Below, in pieces: positions 8,773 to 17,993 of a DNA stretch of 64,000 nt. The translations under genes and the position numbers were made by a program. Origin of the DNA: Haemophilus sputorum CCUG 13788 (GTDB lineage: Bacteria > Pseudomonadota > Gammaproteobacteria > Enterobacterales > Pasteurellaceae); the NCBI RefSeq assembly GCF_000238795.1, contig NZ_AFNK01000053.1, positions 124,001-188,000 of the forward strand. Direction: 5' to 3'. The notes beneath the pieces were generated by a model. That model ran no database searches and had not been told where the DNA came from. It saw nothing but the letters and a program-made list of their open reading frames with translations. Numbering within the stretch: position 1 is the stretch's first letter; each line of letters begins with the position of its first letter.

Positions 8773-11388
8773 TTATTCACCATAAAATGCTTTGGTCATA
8801 ATGGCTTCCATATCTTCGACCATTGCTAAACGAGGGTTAGCAGGCGTACATTGGTCTTCAAACGCGTGTAGAGCAAGTTCTCTGCGAGCAGAAAGGAATG
8901 CTTGTTCATCAATGCCTTGTTCACGAAGAGACATTTTCACACCACAGCGTACGGCTAAATCATGTACTGCATTAGCATAAGCTTCAACCGCTTCTTGCGG
9001 GGTAGCGCATGGTAAACCGAGCATTCTCGCAATATCTTGGAAGCGAGTATCTGCAACATAATGTGTGTATTTCGGCCAGGTTGCCACTTTAGTTGGGCGA
9101 GTACCGTTATAACGAATAACGTGTGGAAGTAAAATCGCGTTAGTTCGACCATGAATGGTATGGAATTTACCGCCGATTTTATGCGCCATTGAGTGGCAAA
9201 TACCTAAAAACGCATTCGCAAATGCCATACCTGCAATTGTTGAAGCGTTATGCATTTTCTCTCTAGCGACTTCGTCAAATTCTTTGACTGATTTTTCAAG
9301 GTTTTCAAACACCAATTTAATGGCTTGTAATGCCAAACCGTCGGTATAGTCGTTAGCAAGGATTGATGTATAAGCTTCAGTCGCGTGAGTCAGTACATCC
9401 AAGCCAGTATCTGCAGCAACGCTTGCTGGAACAGACATAACTAATGCTGGGTCAACAATCGCAATTGTTGGGGTAAGTGAGTAGTCTGCTAACGGATATT
9501 TAATATCTCCATCTGTAATAACAGCAAATGGCGTGACTTCAGAACCTGTACCAGAAGTTGTTGGAATACCAACAAATTTCGCTTTTCTTCCTAATTGTGG
9601 GAATTTAAATGCGCGTTTACGGATATCCATAAATTTTTGGACTAAGTCGCGGAAATCAACTTCAGGCTGTTCATAGAATAACCACATGACTTTTGCTGCG
9701 TCCATTGGCGAGCCACCACCTAAGGCAATAATAGTGTCAGGTTGGAAGCTACGCATCAATTCTGTTCCGCGCATAACCGTTTGTAAACTTGGGTTTGGCT
9801 CAACATCAGTAAATAGCTGATACATTACTTTATTACGGCGTTGACGGAGCTGATCGGTAATTCTATCTACAAAGCCAAGATCAACCATAGAACGGTCTGT
9901 GACGATCATCACTTTTTGCACGTCTTTCATGGATTTGAGATATTGAATTGAATCCCGTTCAAAGTAAATTTTTGATGGTACTTTAAACCATTGCATATTA
10001 TTTCTCCGTCTTCCCACACGTTTAATATTTAAAAGATTGACTGCACTCACGTTGTTACCTACAGAGTTCTTTCCGTATGAGCCACAACCAAGTGTTAACG
10101 ATGGTAAGAAAGAGTTATAAACATCGCCAATACCACCAAAGGTAGAAGGAGAGTTCCAAATAACGCGGATTGCTTTAACGCGTTCACCAAAGGTTTTAGC
10201 TAAGGCTTTATCTTCGGTATGAATTGCCGCAGAGTGACCTAAACCGTGGAAATTTACCATTGCTTCAGATAACTCTAAACCGTGTTCAGTTGAATTTGAT
10301 TTTAATAAAGCAAGCACTGGTGAAAGTTTTTCACGAGTAAGGGGCTCGCCTTCACCTACGAAAGCACATTCGGCTAATAAAATATTGGTATTCGCCGGTA
10401 CAGAAAAGCCCGCTTGTTCAGCAATCCATGCAGCAGGTTTACCAACAACCGCCGCATTAAGTTTTGCGCCAGAGCAACTCGCTTTGTCTGCTTTATCTAC
10501 ACCAAAAATAAATTGTTCAAGTAGCGCTTTTTCTTTTTTGTTGACTAAATATACTCCGTAAGATTGCATCTCTTTAATAAAGTCTGCGTAGATTTCTTTA
10601 TCCACAATAGCAGCTTGTTCAGATGCACAAATCATACCGTTGTCGAAAGATTTTGACATAACGATATCGTATACCGCTTGTTTGAGTTTTGCGCTTTTCT
10701 CTACATAAGCTGGTACGTTACCTGCCCCCACACCTAATGCTGGTTTACCACAAGAATAAGCAGCTTCAACCATGGCGTTACCGCCTGTTGCTAAAATAGT
10801 TGCAATACCCGGGTGTTTCATTAGTAAAGAAGTTCCTTCCATTGAAGGCGTTGTAATCCATTGTACACAGTCTTTAGGTGCACCCGCTGCAACAGCTGCA
10901 TCACGTACAACTTGAGCTGCATGTGCTGATGAATTTTGTGCTGAAGGGTGGAAGGCAAAGACAATAGGGTTACGCGTTTTCAGTGCGATAAGTGCTTTAA
11001 AAATAGTGGTAGAGGTTGGGTTAGTGGTTGGTGTAATACCGCAAATCACGCCAACAGGATCGGCAATTTCAGTAATACCAGTGACATCATCTTCATTAAT
11101 CACGCCAGCAGTTTTTAAATGGCGCATATTATTCACGACATACTCACAAGCAAAGAGGTTTTTTGTCGCTTTATCTTCAAACACGCCACGACCGGTTTCT
11201 TCATAGGCGTGCATTGCTAATATACCGTGTTGATCTAAAGCAGCGACAGAAGCTTTTGCTACAATGTAATCCACTTGTTCTTGATTCAAGCTATGGAATT
11301 GTTCAAGGGCTTTTAGGCCACGCTCGACTAATTCATTAACTTCTTTTTGCGCATCGTAAGGTTGCGCTGCTGGAGTGGTTTTAGCCAT
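8773..11388 (-). CDS. adhE: Bifunctional acetaldehyde-CoA/alcohol dehydrogenase AdhE
   Basis: Reduces acetyl-CoA to acetaldehyde and then ethanol with two NADH, regenerating NAD+ in fermentation. 871 residues, normal for the family. The N-terminal aldehyde dehydrogenase half carries the catalytic Cys in NGMICASEQ; a short linker follows (around residues 440-460); the C-terminal half is an iron-type alcohol dehydrogenase with GGGSPMDAAK and the metal-binding CHSMAHKIG and HGRTNAILLPH motifs. Family members assemble into spirosomes. A perfect FNR box lies about 97-110 bases upstream (11485-11498), predicting anaerobic induction. Terminator at 8694-8732. Monocistronic. Confidence 0.97.
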   Translation of the reverse strand: MAKTTPAAQPYDAQKEVNELVERGLKALEQFHSLNQEQVDYIVAKASVAALDQHGILAMHAYEETGRGVFEDKATKNLFACEYVVNNMRHLKTAGVINEDDVTGITEIADPVGVICGITPTTNPTSTTIFKALIALKTRNPIVFAFHPSAQNSSAHAAQVVRDAAVAAGAPKDCVQWITTPSMEGTSLLMKHPGIATILATGGNAMVEAAYSCGKPALGVGAGNVPAYVEKSAKLKQAVYDIVMSKSFDNGMICASEQAAIVDKEIYADFIKEMQSYGVYLVNKKEKALLEQFIFGVDKADKASCSGAKLNAAVVGKPAAWIAEQAGFSVPANTNILLAECAFVGEGEPLTREKLSPVLALLKSNSTEHGLELSEAMVNFHGLGHSAAIHTEDKALAKTFGERVKAIRVIWNSPSTFGGIGDVYNSFLPSLTLGCGSYGKNSVGNNVSAVNLLNIKRVGRRRNNMQWFKVPSKIYFERDSIQYLKSMKDVQKVMIVTDRSMVDLGFVDRITDQLRQRRNKVMYQLFTDVEPNPSLQTVMRGTELMRSFQPDTIIALGGGSPMDAAKVMWLFYEQPEVDFRDLVQKFMDIRKRAFKFPQLGRKAKFVGIPTTSGTGSEVTPFAVITDGDIKYPLADYSLTPTIAIVDPALVMSVPASVAADTGLDVLTHATEAYTSILANDYTDGLALQAIKLVFENLEKSVKEFDEVAREKMHNASTIAGMAFANAFLGICHSMAHKIGGKFHTIHGRTNAILLPHVIRYNGTRPTKVATWPKYTHYVADTRFQDIARMLGLPCATPQEAVEAYANAVHDLAVRCGVKMSLREQGIDEQAFLSARRELALHAFEDQCTPANPRLAMVEDMEAIMTKAFYGE

Positions 11389-11484
11389 AATGGTTTCCTC
11401 TAAAAATTAAAATTGATTATGGCTAGATTATTATTCAAGGCGGCTAAATTTGCACGAAAATTTACCTACCCATAAGAGTTATTT

Positions 11485-11498
11485 TTGATTTAGATCAA
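11485..11498. promoter_or_regulatory. FNR box upstream of adhE
   Basis: TTGATTTAGATCAA matches the FNR consensus TTGAT-N4-ATCAA at all ten fixed positions. The site lies in the 309-base gap between adhE and hemC, nearer adhE. A class II position (-41.5) would put the adhE start of transcription near 11450, where an AT-rich minus-strand stretch (11457-11463) could be the -10. The rest of the gap holds a USS-like GCAAGCGGTCAGATTTT near 11569 and no gene. Confidence 0.8.
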
Positions 11499-11697
11499 TG
11501 TTTATTTTTACATCAGAAATTTATTCAAACGAACGGTGGTTTTATAGTGAAAAAGTGAATGCAAGCGGTCAGATTTTCTAAAAATTTTGTCAATTATTTA
11601 TCACTTGTCAAAGCATGAATTAGTGAATTGTAGATTTTTTGCAAGCAGTGACTGAAAATGATAGGATAAGCACAACAGAATGTATGAGAAAATAAGT

Positions 11698-12624
11698 ATG
11701 AAAGAGATTTTACGTATTGCAACTCGACAAAGCCCACTTGCGTTGTGGCAAGCCAATTTTGTGAAGGCAGAGTTAGAAAAATATCATCCAAATTTAACTG
11801 TTGAATTGGTAACTATGGTAACTAAAGGCGATGTGATTTTAGATACACCATTAGCCAAAATTGGCGGAAAAGGGTTGTTTGTTAAAGAGCTCGAATTAGC
11901 TTTATTAGAAGAACGTGCAGATATTGCGGTACATTCGATGAAAGATGTGCCCATGAGTTTCCCTGAAGGTTTAGGTTTAGCGGTAATTTGTGAACGTGAA
12001 GATCCGCGTGATGCGTTTGTTTCGAATCGCTATGCTTCATTAGCAGAATTACCGGAAGGCGCAATCGTTGGAACTTCTAGTTTGCGTCGTCAATGCCAGC
12101 TAATGGCGGCTTATCCGCATTTAACCGTTAAATCATTGCGTGGCAATGTAGGGACTCGTTTAAGTAAATTAGATAACGGCGAATATGATGCAATTATTTT
12201 AGCTTCAGCCGGTCTTATCCGTTTAGGAATGCCAGAACGGATTAAAAGCTTTATTTCTGTGGAAGACTCATTGCCAGCTGCAGGGCAAGGCGCAGTAGGA
12301 ATTGAAACCCGTGTGAACGACACGCGTGTATTAAACTATCTTGCAAAACTTAATCATAATCCGACCGCTTGTTGTGTGATGGCAGAACGTGCGATGAACA
12401 CTCGCTTACAGGGTGGTTGTCAGGTACCGATTGGTGGTTTTGCTACCTTAAATGGTGAGGAATTGGAGCTAAACGCGTTAGTTGGTAGCCTTGATGGTTC
12501 AACAATTATTCGAGCTTCAGGCAAAGCACACCAACGTGATGCAGAGCAGTTAGGCATTCGTATTGCAGAACAACTCTTAGCGCAAGGTGCAGATAAAATT
12601 TTGGCGGAAGTTTACGCTGAGTAG
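11698..12624 (+). CDS. hemC: Hydroxymethylbilane synthase (porphobilinogen deaminase)
   Basis: Polymerises four porphobilinogen molecules to hydroxymethylbilane in heme synthesis. From the ATG at 11698 the protein is 308 residues and begins [18 protein letters not shown], aligning with the usual N terminus; an in-frame ATG at 11680 would add six residues and has a more distant AGGA. The dipyrromethane cofactor Cys is in [11 protein letters not shown] at residue 241, close to Cys242 of E. coli. An internal USS lies at 12364-12372. hemD starts 8 bases after the stop: first gene of hemCDXY. Confidence 0.95.
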   Translation: MKEILRIATRQSPLALWQANFVKAELEKYHPNLTVELVTMVTKGDVILDTPLAKIGGKGLFVKELELALLEERADIAVHSMKDVPMSFPEGLGLAVICEREDPRDAFVSNRYASLAELPEGAIVGTSSLRRQCQLMAAYPHLTVKSLRGNVGTRLSKLDNGEYDAIILASAGLIRLGMPERIKSFISVEDSLPAAGQGAVGIETRVNDTRVLNYLAKLNHNPTACCVMAERAMNTRLQGGCQVPIGGFATLNGEELELNALVGSLDGSTIIRASGKAHQRDAEQLGIRIAEQLLAQGADKILAEVYAE

Positions 12625-12632
12625 GTAAGCGA

Positions 12633-13388
12633 ATGAATATTTTGGTTACCCGCCCCGATGAACGGGGACAAGCCTTAGTTGAGAGCTTAAATCAAGCGGG
12701 TATTTTTGCTTTACATCAGCCGCTATTTCAGTTTGAAAGTGGAAGAGAGTTACCTATTCTTTCAACGGTATTTAAACAGCTTTCTGCTGGAGACGCGGTA
12801 ATTGCGGTATCAAAGATTGCGGTAGATTTTGCAACAGAAACACTTGCGCAAACAGGCTTTCATTTTCGTAGTGATTTACAATATTTTGCCGTAGGTCAGC
12901 AAACAGCTGCGTATTTCTCAGCAAAAATAGAGCAAACGGTTAAATATCCGATTGATAGTGAAAATAGTGAAGGGTTGTTAGCCTTGCCGGAAATGCAGCA
13001 TTTATCCGATAAAAATGTGATCATTTTGCGTGCAGAAACTGGCCGAGAGCTTATGGCACAAACCTTGGTAACAAGGGGCGCATTAGTGCAGCATATTGAG
13101 TGTTATCGCCGTATGCCACTAGAAGAAAATATTGTTGAGAAACTTAGTCTTGCGAAACGTGTCGGTATTGATACGATTGTGGTAACCAGTGGGGAAATTT
13201 TAGATTTATTAGAAGCCTATACTGCAGAAGAAGATAAAGATTGGTTGCACAGTTGTCGTTTAATTGTGGTAAGCGAGCGAATTGCGCAAACTGCGGAAAA
13301 TTTAGGTTGGTCTGCTGAGCAAATTATTGTTTCTCTTAGAGCAGATAACCAAAGTTTATTTGAGATAATTAGCCAACAAGTTCAATGA
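12633..13388 (+). CDS. hemD: Uroporphyrinogen-III synthase
   Basis: Cyclises hydroxymethylbilane and inverts ring D to give uroporphyrinogen III. 251 residues, normal length. The sequence is divergent as usual for HemD, but the N-terminal ILVTRPDERGQALVESL and the later IILRAETGRELMAQTL and VVTSGEILDLL stretches are typical of the two-lobed fold. Position directly between hemC and hemX confirms the call. Start supported by GTAAGCGA before ATG, weak SD, probably translationally coupled to hemC. Confidence 0.92.
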   Translation: MNILVTRPDERGQALVESLNQAGIFALHQPLFQFESGRELPILSTVFKQLSAGDAVIAVSKIAVDFATETLAQTGFHFRSDLQYFAVGQQTAAYFSAKIEQTVKYPIDSENSEGLLALPEMQHLSDKNVIILRAETGRELMAQTLVTRGALVQHIECYRRMPLEENIVEKLSLAKRVGIDTIVVTSGEILDLLEAYTAEEDKDWLHSCRLIVVSERIAQTAENLGWSAEQIIVSLRADNQSLFEIISQQVQ

Positions 13389-13434
13389 ACTTAGATAAAC
13401 CATGTACGAATTTTAACTCCAGAAGGGGATGACT

Positions 13435-14748
13435 ATGTCAGAAAAAAAAGAAATGGATGAAAACCAAGTAACGCTTGATGAACAAGCGGTCGAATTGTCA
13501 CAAAAATCTGCAAATACAGTAGATGCTCGTGATAATGAGACTCCAGCACCTGTCATTATTAAAAAAGGTGGGAATGCATTAGGTTTTCTTGCTTTATTAG
13601 TTGCATTGGGCGTAGGTGGTGCAGGTTATTTCTTCGGAAATGCAAAAGTTGCTGAGCTAGAAAGTGCTCTAGCAGCGGTGAACGCGAAAGCTAGCCAAGT
13701 TCGTACAGAAACTAAAGCACCTGAAATTAATTTAGATGCGGAAAGAGAGCAACTAGGGCAATTAGCAAAAGCTTATCAACAGGCAAATGAGCGTGTATTG
13801 CAATTAGAACAAGCACAAACAGCTTATACCAACCAAATTAACGGTTTGCAGTCGCAAATTAAACGTTTATTAAATGCAGGAACGCAGAACGATTCATCCG
13901 CATGGTTACTTTCTGATGCTGATTTCTTATTAAACAATGCACTACGTAAAGTGGTATTGGATAATGATATTGATACGGCAAAAAGTTTATTAGTTGAAGC
14001 GGATAGTGTCTTAAGTAAGTTAAATTTACAAGGCGTAAGTGCTGTGCGTAATGCTATTCAAGCAGATTTAACCGCCTTAAATGGCGTAAATAAAGTGGAT
14101 CAGAATAGCTTGATGCAACATCTTACTGTGATGGCTAATCGCTTAGATGATCTGCCTATTTTAGAAAGTGATAGTGATACTTCGCTGGCTAAAACTGGTC
14201 AAGTGAGTGATTCTATTGACGATTGGCAGCAAAATTTAGAGAAAAGTGCTAATTCGTTTTTAGATAATTTTATTCGTGTCAGAGATCGTAATGCTTCGGA
14301 AGAAAAAGGCTTTGTTGCCCCAAATCAAGAAGTCTATTTGCGTGAGAACATCCGTTTACGTTTACAAATTGCGATTCTTGCGATTCCACGTCAACAAAAT
14401 GAATTGTATAAAAAATCACTTGAAGCGGTTAGTACTTGGATTCGTAGTTATTTCGATACCAAAGATGATGCGGTGAAAGCTTTCTTAAAAGAACTTGACG
14501 AATTAAGTGAGCAATCGATTTATATTGATGCACCAGAAAAATTACAAAGTCTTATTTCGCTTGAGCAACTACTCAATAAAGCACCTCAACCAGTTGAAAA
14601 AGTGGAAATTAAAGCAGAGCAGAGCTTAAATACGCCAAGTAAACAAGAGGAAGTCAAAGCTTTAGAGCAAGCAAAACAAGATGAAGCACAATCTGCTTCT
14701 CCTGCTGCATCAGAAGCAACCGCTCAACCAGAAGCACAAGCGCAATAG
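13435..14748 (+). CDS. hemX: HemX-like membrane protein
   Basis: 437 residues from ATG 13435; GGGG at 13425-13428 is correctly spaced for this ATG but would abut the alternative ATG at 13429. A charged N-terminal cytoplasmic segment is followed by one transmembrane helix (ALGFLALLVALGVGGAGYFF, about residues 48-67), a long coiled coil with Q/E-rich heptads, a helical domain, and a Q/A/E-rich low-complexity tail. It is often annotated as a uroporphyrin-III methyltransferase, but no methyltransferase motifs are visible; the actual role in heme synthesis is unknown. It carries a USS (13482-13490). hemY follows after 8 bases. Confidence 0.85.
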   Translation: MSEKKEMDENQVTLDEQAVELSQKSANTVDARDNETPAPVIIKKGGNALGFLALLVALGVGGAGYFFGNAKVAELESALAAVNAKASQVRTETKAPEINLDAEREQLGQLAKAYQQANERVLQLEQAQTAYTNQINGLQSQIKRLLNAGTQNDSSAWLLSDADFLLNNALRKVVLDNDIDTAKSLLVEADSVLSKLNLQGVSAVRNAIQADLTALNGVNKVDQNSLMQHLTVMANRLDDLPILESDSDTSLAKTGQVSDSIDDWQQNLEKSANSFLDNFIRVRDRNASEEKGFVAPNQEVYLRENIRLRLQIAILAIPRQQNELYKKSLEAVSTWIRSYFDTKDDAVKAFLKELDELSEQSIYIDAPEKLQSLISLEQLLNKAPQPVEKVEIKAEQSLNTPSKQEEVKALEQAKQDEAQSASPAASEATAQPEAQAQ

Positions 14749-14756
14749 GAGGCATT

Positions 14757-15983
14757 ATGTTTAGAGTCCTATTTTTGATGTTGTTGGTGTTAATTGCTTT
14801 AATTGCCGGCCCTTATATTGCGAATACGCATGATTTAGTTCGTATTGAAACCAATACTAAAATTATTGAGATGCGGTTAATTTCACTCGTGATGTTCTTT
14901 GTGGGTGCAATGGCGGTGATTTACCTCATTGAATGGGCAATTAGCCGTTTTTGTCGATTAAGTAAAGGTTCTTATAACTGGTTCTTTAATCGCAAACAAC
15001 GTAAAGCACAAAAAGAGACCTTAGAAGGGTTAATGCGAATGAGTGAAGGTGATTACTCTAAAGCAGAAAAACTCTTTAGTAAAAATGCGATGCATGCTGA
15101 AGAACCCGTGCTTAATCTGATTAAAGCTGCAGAAGCTGCACAGCAAAGCGGCGATGAATTTGGCGCGAACAAATATCTAATTGATGCAGGTAAACTTGCT
15201 GGAAACAACAATGTTGCCGTTGAACTTGCACGTGTACGTATTTTGATGTTACAAAATAAAGTACCGGCAGCACGTAGTGCAATTGATAGCTTATTAGAAT
15301 TTGCTCCGAATAATTCGGAGGTATTGCGTTTAGCCATTCAGGTTTATCAAGCTTCAAAAGCTTATACTGCTTTAGATAGCATTTTAGAAAGTATTGGACA
15401 ACGCAGTTTCTTATCCACAGAAGAGTATGAAAAACTTGAGCACCTAGTGGATGATGGCTTAATGGATGAAGTCATGAATGAGGCAGGTCAAGATGGATTA
15501 CTCAGTTGGTGGAGTGCGCAACCAAGCCGTCGTTCTAAATCAATTTATGCGCAAGTCGGTTTAATTAAACGCTTAATTGATACGGATGATCATGTTTCAG
15601 CAGAAGAGTTTGCGTTAAAAGCAGTGAAGAAATATGAAGATGCTCAGCTTCTACCATTGCTGAATGAATTAACTCGCTTACAAGTAGATGCTGAAAGTAA
15701 ACTGGTAAAAACGCTGGCTAAACGTGCAGAAAAAGCAGAAGAGCAATATCGCGATGATTATGCTCGTGCGTTAGGTTATATCTATGCAAGAGAAAGCTTG
15801 TTTGACAAAGCTAAGTTACAATTTGAGTTGTTGCTTAACCATAAAGAGTGTGTTGCTAACGATCGTATTATGGCGCTTTATGTTGCAGAGCAAGCTAAAG
15901 ATCAAGCTTTAGTCGATCGTATTCAGGCAATTAACTTGCAATCAGCTAATATGGTGAAAGCACCTGAACCTGTGACAGAATAG
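14757..15983 (+). CDS. hemY: HemY, inner-membrane TPR protein of the heme operon
   Basis: 408 residues with two N-terminal membrane helices (residues 1-22 and about 41-66) and a cytoplasmic/periplasmic-facing helical region of TPR-like repeats (EGLMRMSEGDYSKAEKLFSK, LIKAAEAAQQSGDEFGANKY). This is the HemY_N plus TPR layout of enterobacterial HemY, not the protoporphyrinogen oxidase also called HemY in Gram-positives. A strong AGGAGG sits before the ATG. Likely a scaffold for late heme biosynthesis or quality control; function not proven. Last gene of hemCDXY. Confidence 0.9.
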   Translation: MFRVLFLMLLVLIALIAGPYIANTHDLVRIETNTKIIEMRLISLVMFFVGAMAVIYLIEWAISRFCRLSKGSYNWFFNRKQRKAQKETLEGLMRMSEGDYSKAEKLFSKNAMHAEEPVLNLIKAAEAAQQSGDEFGANKYLIDAGKLAGNNNVAVELARVRILMLQNKVPAARSAIDSLLEFAPNNSEVLRLAIQVYQASKAYTALDSILESIGQRSFLSTEEYEKLEHLVDDGLMDEVMNEAGQDGLLSWWSAQPSRRSKSIYAQVGLIKRLIDTDDHVSAEEFALKAVKKYEDAQLLPLLNELTRLQVDAESKLVKTLAKRAEKAEEQYRDDYARALGYIYARESLFDKAKLQFELLLNHKECVANDRIMALYVAEQAKDQALVDRIQAINLQSANMVKAPEPVTE

Positions 15984-16021
15984 TTTGTTAATTCGAAAAA
16001 ATTAAATCACAACTTCATAAT

Positions 16022-16061
16022 AAAGGGCTGAGTCCGATATGCTTTCGGATTCAGCCCTTTA
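16022..16061. terminator. Long hairpin between hemY and ytfJ
   Basis: A 16-base arm at 16022-16037 (AAAGGGCTGAGTCCGA) pairs with 16045-16060, with one G-U pair. The T run is weak on both strands, but the site lies between convergent genes. Confidence 0.7.
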
Positions 16062-16087
16062 ATATTATTTGTAATGATATTTTTGCA

Positions 16088-16644
16088 TTATTGCAGTAAT
16101 TGCTTAGTTAATTGAATAACTTGTGTAATTTCATCAGAGGAGAGTTTGCCTTCTTTTACAAACTTAACTTTACCACTTTTATCTAATACGATAATCGCGC
16201 TCTCTTTTTCTTTTAATCCCCATGCTTTTTTTACAGTGCTGTTGTCATCTAGCACGACTTGGCTGTGGGGGTTTTCTTTTTTCCTTTTTCTGCACTACTT
16301 TTTACAAACATACCTGTTCCGACGATAGCATCATCTGCGTTAATAATAGTCGTAGTTTGGTATTGTTGTTGATTAAAGTGTGCCGCTTTAATGGCATCGA
16401 TAACAGCTTGGTTTTTTTCTTTTGCGGCACTTCTGCCAGCAAGGTGATGTACAATGCGCACTTTGCCACTGAGAGCGCTGCTATGCCATTGTTGGTAAGC
16501 CGCATCTTGTCCTTTTAAGGTAATTTCTCCAGCCTCACTCACGCTTGTTTGTGGAAGCATTTGATCAAGTTTTAATGAATGTGCCAGTGCTAAGGGTGAA
16601 AATAGCACTGAGCTACATAATAATACTAGTAATTGTTTTTTCAT
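16088..16644 (-). pseudogene. ytfJ: ytfJ, thioredoxin-like periplasmic protein, split by a 1-base frameshift
   Basis: YtfJ-family protein with a signal peptide (cleavage after ALA near residue 21) and the characteristic KVRIVHHLAGRSAAKEKN and QTTTIINADDAIVGTGMF segments. The start frame stops at 16249 after 131 residues. The rest of the family's C terminus continues perfectly in the -1 frame (NPHSQVVLDDNSTVKKAWG ... VIQLTKQLLQ) to a stop at 16088-16090. The span is 557 bases, one short of the 558 needed for 185 residues. The lesion is a run of six A (16277-16282) where seven would restore the frame, and it forms an in-frame A_AAA_AAG slippery heptamer. Options: true pseudogene, sequencing error, or expression by -1 slippage. 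Confidence 0.85.
16276..16282 (-). other. A_AAA_AAG slippery heptamer at the ytfJ frame break
   Basis: In the initiating frame codons 121-123 read GGA AAA AAG. A -1 slip on this site makes the next codon GAA and yields ENPHSQVV, the family sequence. A small hairpin (GTGCT/AGCAC, minus strand) lies about 24 bases downstream, and CCCCA could pair with TGGGG around it. Confidence 0.6.
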
Positions 16645-16698
16645 CTTATTTCCTATTCTTTGATAAAGGTAAAATTTAAAAAAGTGTTAATTCGTATG

Positions 16699-17505
16699 CT
16701 ACCAGCTGCCACCAGCACCGCCACCACCGGAGGAACCACCGCCAAAGCTATCACCGCTGCCATGGCTACCGCCTCCAAAACTGCCGCCGCCGAAGCCACC
16801 ACCAAAACCACCACTACGGCGACTATTGAGAATTACGCGTCCAAGTTGCTCTGCTGCGCTTGGGCTAACATAACGACTGCCACCTCTTGGGTAGAAGAGG
16901 ATGAAGATGATAGCGCCCATAACAAGAAAGAAGAGTAATCCATCAATTTCATCAATACTGCTTTCTTCCTCTCCATAGCTTGCATAAGGTGCATATTCAC
17001 CGTTAATTGCAGCCATAATTGCGGAAAGACCACTGGCAATACCTTCCGCATAGCGAGATTCTTTGAAATATGGCGTAATGTTGTGACGAATAATGGTTGC
17101 AGCCACAGCATCTGGTAATGCGCCTTCAATGCCTCGCCCTGTTGCAATAAACAGTTTGCGATCATTTTTAGCGACCAGTAACAACACGCCGTTGTTTTCA
17201 TTGTTTTTGCTGCGTCCAATGCCCCATTTATTAAACAGATTAGTCGCATAAGTTGCGATGGCTTCACCTTGTGTGTCAGGAACGATGACTACAATAATTT
17301 GTGAACTGGTTTTAGCACGATTAGCAATCAGCGCATCTTCCAGCGTTCGCCATTCTTGTTGGCTAAGCGTGTTTTTGGTGTAATCTGTTACATAATAAAA
17401 TGGATTTGGAGCATCAGGATAGGTTACCGCAGTTGCCGGTAGGCTGAAAAGCATGAGAACTAGCCACCACAAGCGGTGAAAAAATTTGGCTGTTTTGCAA
17501 ATCAT
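16699..17505 (-). CDS. TPM-domain membrane protein, YgcG-like
   Basis: 268 residues. A signal peptide (WWLVLMLFSLPATA) leads to a TPM domain (about residues 35-165; QIIVVIVPDTQGEAIATYA, GRSKNNENNGVLLLVAKNDRK), one transmembrane helix (LLFFLVMGAIIFILF) and a Gly/Ser-rich tail of repeated GGGSFGGGS-like units at the C terminus. This order is typical of YgcG-type proteins; the role is unknown, with phosphatase activity reported for some TPM domains. Its start overlaps the stop of the preceding TPM gene by 4 bases. An internal USS lies at 17469-17477. Confidence 0.85.
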   Translation of the reverse strand: MICKTAKFFHRLWWLVLMLFSLPATAVTYPDAPNPFYYVTDYTKNTLSQQEWRTLEDALIANRAKTSSQIIVVIVPDTQGEAIATYATNLFNKWGIGRSKNNENNGVLLLVAKNDRKLFIATGRGIEGALPDAVAATIIRHNITPYFKESRYAEGIASGLSAIMAAINGEYAPYASYGEEESSIDEIDGLLFFLVMGAIIFILFYPRGGSRYVSPSAAEQLGRVILNSRRSGGFGGGFGGGSFGGGSHGSGDSFGGGSSGGGGAGGSW

Positions 17506-17951
17506 TTCAAGATCACCTCATTTGGAAGTTCATTACTATCATCATTTTGGTAAGGAAAATAGATAGCAAGTTGTTTGCTTACTTGTGTAATACCTTCGCA
17601 AATCGCTTGAGTGTAAGCTTTTTCCTGTAAATGTACTTTCATTGCATCATAAACTTGTTGCCAGAATGCTTGACCGACTTTTTCATGAATGCCAATATCG
17701 CCAATGACTGCAACATGGTGTGGCTTGAAAGCTAGATAAATCAATACACCATTACGAGCATTAGTTGCTTGCATGTTTAATTCATCAAATAGTTGTTCAG
17801 CACGAGCAAGAGCTGTCACATTTTTCGGTGCTTTACTTTCGACCACCACGCGTAATTCAGCGCTGGTTTGTTGTTCTAAATGAGAAATTGCCTGTTCGAT
17901 TTTTTGAGTATCGACAGGCAATTTTTTATTGAAAAAAGGGAATAAAGACAT
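17502..17951 (-). CDS. Short TPM-domain protein
   Basis: 149 residues without a signal peptide or membrane helix, essentially only a TPM domain (IEQAISHLEQQTSAELRVVVE, ARNGVLIYLAFKPHHVAVIGD). It sits between lemA and the ygcG-like gene and overlaps the latter by 4 bases, so the two are translationally coupled. The lemA-TPM-TPM arrangement is recurrent in Proteobacteria; function unknown. A minus-strand terminator (17962-17986) separates it from lemA, so its expression probably depends on readthrough or on a promoter of its own. Confidence 0.82.
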   Translation of the reverse strand: MSLFPFFNKKLPVDTQKIEQAISHLEQQTSAELRVVVESKAPKNVTALARAEQLFDELNMQATNARNGVLIYLAFKPHHVAVIGDIGIHEKVGQAFWQQVYDAMKVHLQEKAYTQAICEGITQVSKQLAIYFPYQNDDSNELPNEVILK

Positions 17952-17961
17952 GCTTTTCCTT

Positions 17962-17986
17962 AAAAAAGGGGGAGTTTATACTCCCC
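17962..17986 (-). terminator. Terminator between lemA and the TPM genes
   Basis: CTCCCC (17981-17986) and GGGGAG (17969-17974) form a 6-bp stem with a 6-base loop; on the minus strand it is followed by six T (17962-17967). Confidence 0.7.
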
Positions 17987-17993
17987 ATTTGTT

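Noticed and set aside
16633-16938. Plus-strand open frame opposite the ygcG-like C terminus rich in Thr/Ala
   Set aside because: It is the antisense of the Gly/Ser-rich repeat codons of the real gene.
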